Shown here: in pieces, positions 1 to 6,246 of the stretch
Layout: every line of letters begins with the position of its first letter
Numbering within the stretch: position 1 is the stretch's first letter
Source: Rhizobiaceae bacterium
GTDB taxonomy: Bacteria > Pseudomonadota > Alphaproteobacteria > Rhizobiales > Rhizobiaceae
NCBI GenBank assembly: GCA_028865845.1
Contig: JAGWJK010000083.1
Span: forward strand, 1-10,340
Direction of reading: 5' to 3'
DNA: 10,340 nucleotides
The notes under the pieces: generated by a model
Seen by the model: only the letters and a program-made list of their open reading frames with translations
Database searches by the model: none
What the model was told of the DNA's origin: nothing
Translations under genes and position numbers: made by a program

Positions 1-529
1 CGACGTCGAGCACGGCGCTCAGGCAATATCCCTGATCTTCCTTCGCAAGTCCAAAGACCCGCTGCAGGATCGGCGAACTCTGCCGACGATAGGATTTGAC
101 ATCGAGCCTGGCATTTTTGGTGAACAGTGCGATGTCAGCGAAATTTTGGAAATTCCAGCTGAAGCTCATATGCTGGTTTCGCGCCGCCACCACTGCGGGT
201 TTGGCCGAGCGCTTTCGGATGAAGCCATCCGCCTCAAGGTCCCGCAGCGCCTGACGCACCGTAATCAGGCTTACACCGAATCGCTCTGCAATATCGGCTT
301 CTTTCGGCAGTTCATCACCGACGGCGAACGCTTCGCTAAGGATAGGCTCGCGCAGCACATCAACCAATTGCCGGTAGAGCGGGCCGTTGGCGCGGGCGAG
401 TATGCGTCGCGGCAGAAGATCGAGATTGGAGGTCGGATCGTCCATTATGCTACCGTCGGCATTGTCGGTATCTGCCAGACAATGAATGATGCGGGTCCAG
501 AAAGCCTGGGATAGATCAGCGTCTAACAT
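1..529 (-). CDS. GntR-family transcriptional regulator, HutC/UTRA type (partial, C-terminus beyond the left edge)
   Basis: A DNA-binding regulator, probably of the neighbouring catabolic genes. The first 176 residues are visible. A winged helix-turn-helix of the GntR type lies at about residues 50-115: GPLYRQLVDVLREPI, then LPKEADIAERFGVSLITVRQ, then ALRDLEADGFIRKR, which includes the characteristic LPKE...TVRQAL.L pattern. The following segment (residues 120-176, SFSWNFQNF... to YCLSAVLDV) looks like the start of a UTRA effector-binding domain, which in this family senses small molecules such as sugar derivatives. The start is uncertain. ATG at 529 gives an unusually long 48-residue leader before the HTH and has no Shine-Dalgarno; an in-frame ATG at 445 (MDDPTSN) would give a more usual length. 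The gene lies 48 bp downstream of the E2-like gene on the same strand and may be part of that operon, or be read from an AT-rich promoter at 530-552. The family call is firm; the ligand is unknown. Confidence 0.88.
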   Translation of the reverse strand, partial: MLDADLSQAFWTRIIHCLADTDNADGSIMDDPTSNLDLLPRRILARANGPLYRQLVDVLREPILSEAFAVGDELPKEADIAERFGVSLITVRQALRDLEADGFIRKRSAKPAVVAARNQHMSFSWNFQNFADIALFTKNARLDVKSYRRQSSPILQRVFGLAKEDQGYCLSAVLDV

Positions 530-552
530 GCAATAGTATAATATCGCAATAG
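530..552. promoter_or_regulatory. AT-rich direct repeat upstream of the UTRA regulator (possible operator/promoter)
   Basis: The heptamer GCAATAG occurs twice in direct orientation, at 530-536 and 546-552, with TATAATATC between. On the minus strand TATACT lies five bases before the ATG at 529, so a promoter here would give a leaderless or nearly leaderless message, consistent with the missing Shine-Dalgarno; no good -35 is visible. The element resembles the AATAG cluster at 4789-4822 upstream of the E1 fusion gene, which hints at a shared binding protein. This is inference only. Confidence 0.3.
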
Positions 553-577
553 CTCAGCCCACCGGCCTGCTGGTAGC

Positions 578-1288
578 CTATGCGAGAAGGCCGAACGGCG
601 CCTCAAGATCATCCGTGAATTGTGCCAGAAATCCGATCGCATCGTCTTCGTTCACGCGGCCGGTATCAAAGCTTAGCGTGCATTCAATGGCATTGTCGCC
701 GATTGCGCGGATGACCAGTCTCATCCCATGGCCCGGCAACGGCGGCATCGAAACGGCCCGAACGCGAGATTGCGTGATGCGGCGGATCAAGAGCGATACC
801 GGGGGCTTCAGATCAGCAACAAAAGGTTCCGTCGCTTCGATCCGGCTTTGGAGCACACCCAAGGACGAGCCGACCGCATCGGCGATCTCTATTTCCCGCC
901 TTTCGGAACCGATACCGGTTTCCCAGCCTATCGCGCCTTGCAATTGAAGCTGGGCAAGACCGCGGCCAGCGGCCCGAACGAAGAATGAGTCGACGGATAT
1001 CGACAGCTGCACTGCGGAAAATTGCGCCCGCAAATTCTGCAGCTTGCCAAGATCAACCGTCGATGCAATGACACCGACCACGACGGCCGGCTCCCGATGG
1101 GATGCGTCATGCGTAGGTGGGACAGCCACGTCCGAGACTGCGACGGGCGCTTTCGTAAACGACAAAATGTCGGCAGCGACGATACGGCCCATCGGACCGC
1201 CGCCTGTGATATCCACGAGCGCGATCCCGCGTTCGCGCGCCAGCTTGCGAGCGTAGGGCGATACGAACTGGCGAAATGGGACGTTCAT
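578..1288 (-). CDS. Short E2-like protein: E1/E3-binding domain plus degenerate acyltransferase domain, no lipoyl domain
   Basis: A 236-residue relative of the E2 (dihydrolipoamide acyltransferase) component of 2-oxoacid dehydrogenase complexes. Residues 9-43 (VSPYARKLARERGIALVDIT, then GGGPMGRIVAADIL) are a clear peripheral subunit-binding domain, which in E2 proteins holds E1 and/or E3. After a 25-residue linker, residues about 68-236 follow the acyltransferase fold in abbreviated form. There is no N-terminal lipoyl domain; a lipoyl domain is instead fused to the E1 protein encoded two genes upstream. The family's active-site motif near the C-terminus, normally FDHRxxDG, reads SFDTGRVNEDD (206-216), so the catalytic His is Thr and the Asp-Gly is gone. 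The usual RKxIAxRM helix is also missing. The protein may be a structural core or scaffold rather than an active acyltransferase. Start chosen at ATG 1288 because ATGA overlaps the stop of the preceding dehydrogenase gene, implying translational coupling. Confidence 0.85.
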   Translation of the reverse strand: MNVPFRQFVSPYARKLARERGIALVDITGGGPMGRIVAADILSFTKAPVAVSDVAVPPTHDASHREPAVVVGVIASTVDLGKLQNLRAQFSAVQLSISVDSFFVRAAGRGLAQLQLQGAIGWETGIGSERREIEIADAVGSSLGVLQSRIEATEPFVADLKPPVSLLIRRITQSRVRAVSMPPLPGHGMRLVIRAIGDNAIECTLSFDTGRVNEDDAIGFLAQFTDDLEAPFGLLA

Positions 1289-2304
1289 GAGGCTTCGACC
1301 AGATACTGGCGATTGACGCAATTGGTGAGATGGCCCTCGGTGAGCAGCCTGTAGACGACCTCGACGGACTTCAATCGGAGGTCCTCCATGGCGGCTGGAC
1401 TGTAAAAGGCGGCATGCGGGGTGACGATCAGCCGCTCAGCGATCCAGGCCTCACGCTTGCGCCAAGCGGCGAATAGCGGATGGTCCATGTCCTGCGGCTC
1501 ATTCGGCAGGACATCGATGCCCGCACCGGCAACATTGCCGGACCGCATGGCTCGTTCCAGAGCGTCGAGATCTATGATGGGGCCTCGCGCCGTATTGATC
1601 ACGATCAGGCCCGGTTTTGCCGCGGCAAAAGCCTTGTCGCCAAGTAGCCCTCGCGTATCGGCACTTAATGGAGCGTGCACGCTGACGATATCTGAGCTGG
1701 CCATCAATTCTTCGAGAGAATGCACACGTTCATAGCCGGTCGAAAGGTCGACGCCCGATTCCAGCAAAGGATCGTAGAAGGTCACCTTCATGTCGAAGGC
1801 CGAGGCCCGGCGCGCCGCGGCAAGACCGATGCGTCCGAGGCCGATCACGCCGAAATGCGCGCCCCGATGTCTGCGCATCAGAGGCGCCAGACCGAAATGC
1901 CAGGCACTTGCCCCGCCTTCGATCAACTTCGGCGCATAAGTGGATGTGCCGCGTGTCAGCGCCAGCATCAGGCCGATCGCATGGTCGGCGACTTCGGTCG
2001 TTCCATAGTCCGGTACGTTGCAAACCGGTACGCCTTTCGCGCCCCAGCCGACGATATCGAGATTGTCGAACCCGACGCCGGCACGCACGGCAATCCGGGC
2101 CTTGGCAAAATCAGCGGGATTGGCACCCACATGCTGGACGGCCGAGTAGTTGATCACCGCATCGGCTTCTGCGAGCGCAGCTGCTTCCACCGGTACGAGG
2201 CTTCCCGCGGCGGTTCGCTGCAGGATGAATTCGATATCGGGATAGCGGTCTTTCTCCAGCGCAGCATCGTCCGCCGCCTGCCAGTTGGCGCAGAATATTT
2301 TCAT
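1285..2304 (-). CDS. D-isomer-specific 2-hydroxyacid dehydrogenase (NAD type)
   Basis: A 339-residue cytoplasmic dehydrogenase interconverting a D-2-hydroxyacid and a 2-oxoacid; full length for the family. The substrate domain comes first (GVGFDNLDIVGWGAKGVPV at 76-94, then the TTEVADHAIGLMLALTRG helix at 102-119). The Rossmann domain carries GLGRIG at 155-160, and an acidic residue ends the second strand (FYDP, 177-179), which points to NAD rather than NADP. The catalytic triad is present: Arg240 in NTARGP, Glu269 in LPNEP and His297 in VTPHAA. The sequence style is closer to CtBP-like/phosphoglycerate dehydrogenase-like members than to lactate dehydrogenase. Start chosen at ATG 2304 (MKIFCANW) because GGGGAGG lies six bases upstream; the ATG at 2319 overlaps that site. 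It sits between the E1 fusion gene (17 bp upstream) and the E2-like gene (4-bp overlap), so it is firmly within the operon and probably handles a 2-oxo or 2-hydroxy acid of the same pathway. Confidence 0.9.
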   Translation of the reverse strand: MKIFCANWQAADDAALEKDRYPDIEFILQRTAAGSLVPVEAAALAEADAVINYSAVQHVGANPADFAKARIAVRAGVGFDNLDIVGWGAKGVPVCNVPDYGTTEVADHAIGLMLALTRGTSTYAPKLIEGGASAWHFGLAPLMRRHRGAHFGVIGLGRIGLAAARRASAFDMKVTFYDPLLESGVDLSTGYERVHSLEELMASSDIVSVHAPLSADTRGLLGDKAFAAAKPGLIVINTARGPIIDLDALERAMRSGNVAGAGIDVLPNEPQDMDHPLFAAWRKREAWIAERLIVTPHAAFYSPAAMEDLRLKSVEVVYRLLTEGHLTNCVNRQYLVEAS

Positions 2305-2310
2305 CGGGTT

Positions 2311-2317
2311 CCTCCCC
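2311..2317 (-). promoter_or_regulatory. Ribosome binding site deciding the start of the 2-hydroxyacid dehydrogenase
   Basis: On the minus strand GGGGAGG is followed by six bases and ATG at 2304. The alternative upstream ATG (2317-2319) falls on this site and has no comparable site of its own, so 2304 is preferred. Confidence 0.7.
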
Positions 2318-2322
2318 ATGCT

Positions 2323-4731
2323 TTATCTTGGTTCGATCGAGCCGATACGCCCGCCCATCGGCACGATAGCGCCAACCGGTTGCTCGATGGCGTTGATAGT
2401 GCCCGTGACAGCGGCCTCGATTTCCACCACCGCCTTGTCGGTTTCAATCTCGGCGATCAGCTCTCCTTGTTTGACGGCATCTCCGACCGATTTCAGCCAT
2501 TTGATGAGCTTGCCTTCGCTGACGGTCAGATCGCCGAATGGCATCAGAATGGGCTCGCCCGAGCCGATCGGCATTGCCGCCTGCGTTTGCTTAGGGGCTT
2601 CGACCTTCGGCGCTGCGGACGTCGATGCCACGGGCTGCTCCGCGGAGGCGATCTTGCCGCCGCCGGCATACCAGTGGTCTGGCACCGGTGGCTTGCCGGC
2701 GACGACACCGAGAACGCCATCAACGATCCGTGCGGTGTCTACCAGCATGGCGCGCTCCAGAACGGGTGCGAAGGGATGCGACGTCGGAGCAGTGTGCAGC
2801 CGCCCGGCCGGAGCGTCGAGCTCATCAAAGGCAAGTTCGTTGATTGCCTGGGCGATTTCCGCGCCGATGCCGCACATGGCCCAAGCTTCGTCGATCACCA
2901 GCAGGCGATGCGTTTTGCGTACGCTTTCGACAATCGTATCGATATCGAGCGGCATGATGGTTCGCAGGTCGATGACCTCGGCGGAAATGCCCTGAGCTAT
3001 GAGGATATCGGCCGCCTCGAGCGATTTCTGCACCTGCTGTCCAGCGGATACCAACGTGATGTCGGTGCCTTGCCGTGCAATGCAGGCAACGCCGAAGGGT
3101 ACGAAATAGTCGCCGACCGGCACTTCGCCCTTACTGGCAAACAGTGCCTTCGGTTCCAGCATCATCACCGGATCGCCCGCTCGCAAGGCAGTTTTCATCA
3201 GGCCCTTGGCATCGGCGGGATTGGACGGCACGCAGACGATAAGACCAGGCATATGCGAAAACATCGGGTGATAGATGCCGCTCTGGTGCGGTCCCGAACT
3301 GCGCAGCGCCCCCGCGCCGACGCGAACCACCATCGGAGCGCTCATCTGACCATTGCTCATATAACGCAGCTTTGCCGCCTGCATGAAAATCTGGCCGGCG
3401 GTCTCGAACACGAAATCGGCAAACATCAGATCGGATACAGTCCGCGCACCGGTCGCCGACGCCCCGACGGCGGTCGCGGTGAAACCCTGTTCCGAGATGG
3501 GCGTATCCACCATGCGTTCAGGCCCGAATTCGTCCCAGAGCCCCTTCGTGTGAGCAAAGCTGCCGCCGCGCTCACCGGTGCCTTCGCCAAAATAGAGAAT
3601 GTTTCTGTTGGCCCGCATTTCCTCAGCGATCCCGTCGCGGACCGCCTCAAGCCACCCCTGCGTCCGAGTTTCGCGACCGTCCTGTGGTCGTAGCGCCTCC
3701 GGCGGGTTAAGAGGACTTTGGTAAACATGGCGACGAACGGTTGTGGGGTCGGGTTCGGGCGATTGCCGCGCAAATTCAAGTGCTTCCTGCACGACACGGT
3801 CGATCCGCGCATCGATTGCGGCGAGTTCATCTGATGTGGCGATGCCATAATCCTCGACGAGCCGGCGACGGAACATATCGATTGGATCCCGCTTGATCCA
3901 AGCGTCAAGCTCCTCCTGCGTCCGGTAGGTCCCGATGACCGGATCGCCTTCGTGGTGACCGACGACGCGGTAGGTCCGCGCCTCGATCAGTGTCGGTCCC
4001 TTGCCCATCCGTGCGCGCTCCGTGGCGTCCTTCATCGCCAGCCAGACCGCGAAGACATCATTGCCGTCGACAGCGATCCCCGGCATTCCGTAGGCATCCG
4101 CCTTGGAGGCGATGTCGGTATTGAGCGTGATCGTGCTCAGCGGTGTGGCGGTCGCATAAAGATTGTTTTCGCAAACGAATACTGCCGGCGCGCGTTGCAC
4201 GCTTGCGAAATTCAACACTTCGTGGAAAGCACCGTGATTGCTGGCGCCGTCACCAAAAAAGGAGACGCCGATATCGTCGCGCCCCTGTTGACGAGCACTC
4301 ATGCCGGCGCCCGTCGCATGCCCGATACCGGCGCCGACGATGCCATTCGTGCCGAAAAGGCCGATCGATTTGTCATAGAGATGCATGGTGCCGCCACGGC
4401 CTCCGCAGATGCCATCCACCTTGCCGAACAGCTCGGCCATGATCCGCCGGGGGTCACCACCCTTGGCAAGTGCGTGGCCATGGCCGCGATGGGTGGAAGT
4501 GATCCAGTCGGTTCGGCGCAAATGCGCACAGATGCCGACGCCGGTGGCTTCCTCGCCGATATAAAGATGCAGGAAGCCTGGGGTTTCGCCACGCCGGCAA
4601 GCCGCTTGTGCCACTGTTTCGAAGCGCCGCAACAAAACCATGCGTTCAAAAAGTGCAATCAGCACATCCCTATCCGGTAGATTGCTGGATGTGTTGAGGG
4701 GCATCCCAGCCCTCGCCGCAGAGATAGCCAC
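2323..4731 (-). CDS. ThDP-dependent 2-oxoacid/acetoin dehydrogenase: E1 alpha-E1 beta-lipoyl domain fusion
   Basis: An 802-residue three-part protein. Residues about 20-340 are an E1 alpha subunit with the HRGHGH loop (81-86) and the ThDP/Mg motif running from GDG (160-162) to ENN (188-190). Residues about 355-690 are an E1 beta subunit with the ThDP-activating Glu414 in ISEQGF, and HQSG...HMPGL at 482-496. A linker rich in Ala, Pro and Ser (about 695-724) leads to a lipoyl domain (725-800) with the lipoylation lysine in ETDKAVVEIEA (Lys766). The E1 alpha part resembles acetoin dehydrogenase or branched-chain type E1 (VGHHEGDP, YRTQEEL). E1 decarboxylates or cleaves a 2-oxo substrate on ThDP and transfers the acyl group to lipoate, which here is attached in cis. 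The usual carrier, E2, is encoded downstream without a lipoyl domain. No E3 gene lies in the window. Start is GTG 4731 with GGGAGG five bases upstream; ATG at 4704 is a weaker alternative. Substrate unknown. Confidence 0.93.
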   Translation of the reverse strand: MAISAARAGMPLNTSSNLPDRDVLIALFERMVLLRRFETVAQAACRRGETPGFLHLYIGEEATGVGICAHLRRTDWITSTHRGHGHALAKGGDPRRIMAELFGKVDGICGGRGGTMHLYDKSIGLFGTNGIVGAGIGHATGAGMSARQQGRDDIGVSFFGDGASNHGAFHEVLNFASVQRAPAVFVCENNLYATATPLSTITLNTDIASKADAYGMPGIAVDGNDVFAVWLAMKDATERARMGKGPTLIEARTYRVVGHHEGDPVIGTYRTQEELDAWIKRDPIDMFRRRLVEDYGIATSDELAAIDARIDRVVQEALEFARQSPEPDPTTVRRHVYQSPLNPPEALRPQDGRETRTQGWLEAVRDGIAEEMRANRNILYFGEGTGERGGSFAHTKGLWDEFGPERMVDTPISEQGFTATAVGASATGARTVSDLMFADFVFETAGQIFMQAAKLRYMSNGQMSAPMVVRVGAGALRSSGPHQSGIYHPMFSHMPGLIVCVPSNPADAKGLMKTALRAGDPVMMLEPKALFASKGEVPVGDYFVPFGVACIARQGTDITLVSAGQQVQKSLEAADILIAQGISAEVIDLRTIMPLDIDTIVESVRKTHRLLVIDEAWAMCGIGAEIAQAINELAFDELDAPAGRLHTAPTSHPFAPVLERAMLVDTARIVDGVLGVVAGKPPVPDHWYAGGGKIASAEQPVASTSAAPKVEAPKQTQAAMPIGSGEPILMPFGDLTVSEGKLIKWLKSVGDAVKQGELIAEIETDKAVVEIEAAVTGTINAIEQPVGAIVPMGGRIGSIEPR

Positions 4732-4736
4732 GATTT

Positions 4737-4742
4737 CCTCCC
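4737..4742 (-). promoter_or_regulatory. Ribosome binding site supporting the GTG start of the E1 fusion
   Basis: On the minus strand GGGAGG is followed by AAATC and GTG at 4731. This strong site at normal spacing is why the GTG is preferred to the internal ATG at 4704. Confidence 0.65.
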
Positions 4743-4756
4743 ATTCCGGCGCCGCT

Positions 4757-4770
4757 TGTTACCGGTCCCA
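4757..4770. promoter_or_regulatory. Candidate LacI-family operator upstream of the E1 fusion gene
   Basis: The 14-mer TGTTACCGGTCCCA is a near-palindrome centred on the CpG in CCGG. It has the LacI-family layout TGN..CG..NCA and differs from perfect symmetry in its arms by one pair, apart from the free N positions. It lies in non-coding DNA 26 bp before the GTG start and matches the motif at 6201-6214 in 11 of 14 positions. By position it would sit downstream of a -10-like TATAAT near 4806-4811 and could act as a roadblock. Family match is from memory of GntR/GalR-type operators; binding is inferred. Confidence 0.5.
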
Positions 4771-4788
4771 GCCTCCGGACCATCACGC

Positions 4789-4822
4789 CAATAGGGGCAC
4801 AATAGATTATAATAGCATAATG
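4789..4822. promoter_or_regulatory. Phased AATAG repeats around a TATAAT box (possible promoter/activator site)
   Basis: AATAG begins at 4790, 4801 and 4811, so the copies are spaced by 11 and 10 bp, one helical turn each, on the same DNA face. They are followed by CATAATG (4816-4822). On the minus strand, which is the direction of the E1 operon, a perfect TATAAT lies at 4806-4811 but no good -35 is seen, as might be expected for an activator-dependent promoter. The first half is similar to 530-552 upstream of the UTRA regulator. Confidence 0.35.
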
Positions 4823-4876
4823 TCTAGAGGCGAAAAATCTCTCGCGTCGTGGATGGCGGGCAATGGCCAGCCGCGA

Positions 4877-6097
4877 CTAAATCCTGCTGGTTCTGATGAT
4901 CGCGTCCGGTCTTTTTTCCAGCTCTGGCCGCAATCTCATGCCGAGACCAGGGCCTTCGAGAGGCGACACGCGACCATCCTTGACGACCGGGATATCCTCG
5001 ACGATCTCGGTGTACCAACCGGTCGCATAGGCGCGGACCATTTCCTGGTACATGGCGTTTGGCAGCGTCGCCGAAAGCGCGCAGCTCGCGGCATAGACGA
5101 TCGGCCCGGTGCAATCATGCAGGGTCACCGGCAACTCGCTCGCTTCCGCCATATTGGCAATCTTGCGCGCCTCGCTAAGCCCGCCGCACCAGGCAAGGTC
5201 GATCATGATGATCGAAGCGGCGCGCTTGTCGATCAGCTGTTTGAACAGCTGCCGGGTTGCCAAGCGTTCGCTTGCGGCAATCGGAAAGGCCGTATGTCGT
5301 GCCAATTCCGCCATCGCATCGAGTTCGTTGTAACGGATTGGTTCCTCTAGCCATGCGACGTTGAACGGCTTCAAGGCTTCGGCGATTCTAAGCGCAGGCG
5401 GCAGTGTCCAGAGGCCGTGCAATTCGACCATGATTTCCATGTCGAGTCCGACCGCATCGCGGATTTGCGCAAACGGCTTGAGCGCCGTATCGAGGTCTTT
5501 GAGCGAAATTCGCGTGCCATGAGAGGCCTCCGCCGCGATGTCGAAAGGCCATATCTTCATGGCGCCGATACCTTCGGAAAGCAGGCTCTTGGCAAGATCA
5601 TCCGCATTGTAGCGCCAGGCCAGAAGGTCCTCGTAGGGACCTTTCGCCGCGTCGCTGGGCTTCAACGACCAATCTTCCGTACGCTCGAACAAGGCATTGC
5701 GTTTGGTGGCGCGGACATGGCCGTAGCCGGCACATGTATTGTAGACCGGCACGGACTGATGCGTGCGACCACCGAGCAGCCGCCAGACAGGCTCGCCCAG
5801 CGACTGTCCATAAATATCCCAGAGCGCGATGTTAACCGCCGAATTGCCCCGCACCTCCGCGCCGGAGTCGCGTGCGCCGACGTAGACGTTCCCGAGAGTG
5901 CGATCGTGGAGTTCGATATCGCGTGGATCCTTGCCGAGTAGATAGGGTGCCACATTGTCGTGGATGTAGCCTGCGACCGGGCCCGGCGCCCAGAATGTTT
6001 CACCGGTGCCGACAATCCCGCTATCCGTGTGAACCTGTAGCCAGAGCAGGAATGGAAATTCGCCAATTTGCAACGTATCGAGACGAGTAATCTTCAT
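4877..6097 (-). CDS. Enolase-superfamily acid-sugar dehydratase (mandelate racemase subgroup), E-x-H / K-x-W type
   Basis: A 406-residue (beta/alpha)7-beta barrel enzyme expected to abstract the proton next to a carboxylate and eliminate water, giving a 2-keto-3-deoxy acid. Metal ligands are seen as Glu225, Glu251 and Glu277, exactly 26 residues apart, in VELHG, LEEPI and AASER. Lys181-x-Trp183 (MKIWPFD) ends the second strand, His227 follows the first ligand as in galactonate-type dehydratases, and His327 in TLHDCTGP is the likely second acid/base. Glu352 (YQEM) is near the end. The first ligand being Glu rather than Asp, together with the K-x-W motif, separates it from the dehydratase at 8888-10057, so the substrate is probably different. 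Start is ATG 6097 (MKITRLD), preceded by GGAGG five bases upstream; the ATG at 6109 overlaps that site. It is divergent from the SDR operon across a shared regulatory region and heads the minus-strand cluster. Confidence 0.88.
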   Translation of the reverse strand: MKITRLDTLQIGEFPFLLWLQVHTDSGIVGTGETFWAPGPVAGYIHDNVAPYLLGKDPRDIELHDRTLGNVYVGARDSGAEVRGNSAVNIALWDIYGQSLGEPVWRLLGGRTHQSVPVYNTCAGYGHVRATKRNALFERTEDWSLKPSDAAKGPYEDLLAWRYNADDLAKSLLSEGIGAMKIWPFDIAAEASHGTRISLKDLDTALKPFAQIRDAVGLDMEIMVELHGLWTLPPALRIAEALKPFNVAWLEEPIRYNELDAMAELARHTAFPIAASERLATRQLFKQLIDKRAASIIMIDLAWCGGLSEARKIANMAEASELPVTLHDCTGPIVYAASCALSATLPNAMYQEMVRAYATGWYTEIVEDIPVVKDGRVSPLEGPGLGMRLRPELEKRPDAIIRTSRI

Positions 6098-6102
6098 TTC
6101 AT

Positions 6103-6107
6103 CCTCC
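6103..6107 (-). promoter_or_regulatory. Ribosome binding site deciding the start of the first dehydratase
   Basis: On the minus strand GGAGG is followed by ATGAA and then ATG at 6097. The in-frame ATG at 6109 immediately precedes the site and so cannot use it. Confidence 0.65.
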
Positions 6108-6186
6108 ATGCGGACAGTTCCACGCTACTTATGCACCTGGGCTCGGTGGGGTTCTGCCGGCCAAAAAAGATTCAAGTGGCAAGCGA

Positions 6187-6215
6187 TTGACAGGACTTTA
6201 TGGTACCGGTATCAA
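6187..6215 (+). promoter_or_regulatory. Sigma70-type promoter for the SDR-transketolase-dehydratase operon
   Basis: A perfect -35 box TTGACA (6187-6192) is followed by exactly 17 bp and TATCAA (6210-6215, four of six matches to TATAAT). The GTG start of the SDR gene follows 31 bp later. Because the two boxes are near mirror images, the opposite strand reads TTGATA, 17 bp, TGTCAA over the same bases. A weak divergent promoter for the minus-strand dehydratase is therefore possible here too. Confidence 0.6.
6201..6214. promoter_or_regulatory. Candidate LacI-family operator inside the divergent promoter
   Basis: The 14-mer TGGTACCGGTATCA is a near-palindrome with the 8-bp perfect core TACCGGTA and outer TG/CA, which fits the LacI-family form TGN-TACCGGTA-NCA. 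It covers the end of the spacer and the -10 box of the promoter at 6187-6215, an ideal place for a repressor. The LacI-type repressor encoded at the right end of the window is the natural candidate; a related copy lies at 4757-4770. Confidence 0.6.
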
Positions 6216-6232
6216 ATTCGTCAAGCACGAGC

Positions 6233-6239
6233 GGGAGGA
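6233..6239 (+). promoter_or_regulatory. Ribosome binding site deciding the GTG start of the SDR
   Basis: GGGAGGA is followed by seven bases and GTG at 6247. The later ATG at 6265 (MKRALVTG) lacks a comparable site, and any start at 6187 would fall within the promoter -35 box. Confidence 0.65.
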
Positions 6240-6246
6240 TTGCTTC

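Noticed and set aside
146..514. 122-codon plus-strand frame at the left end
   Set aside because: It is the antisense shadow of the GntR/UTRA regulator, whose HTH motif on the minus strand is unmistakable.
553..580. Possible terminator hairpin between the E2-like gene and the UTRA regulator
   Set aside because: Only a four-base CAGC/GCTG stem with imperfect flanks and no T-run can be drawn, so termination cannot be supported.
905..925. ACCGGT-centred near-palindrome resembling the LacI operator
   Set aside because: It lies inside the E2-like coding region and lacks the outer TG/CA pairs; several other ACCGGT occurrences (near 2024, 2378, 5020) were dismissed for the same reasons.
1720..3693. 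657-codon open frame on the plus strand opposite the E1 fusion and 2-hydroxyacid dehydrogenase genes
   Set aside because: It is antisense to two clearly conserved proteins, is rich in Arg, His and Asp as expected for a GC-rich shadow frame, has no recognisable domain, and spans the junction of two real genes.
4823..4876. Rho-independent terminator after the first dehydratase
   Set aside because: An A-run (GCGAAAAATC) flanked by AGAG/CTCT is present, but the stem is only four bases and the run is in the loop, so it is not a convincing terminator.
4640..5350. 236-codon plus-strand frame crossing the 4732-4876 gap
   Set aside because: It is mostly antisense to the first dehydratase and to the start of the E1 gene and shows no protein-like motifs.
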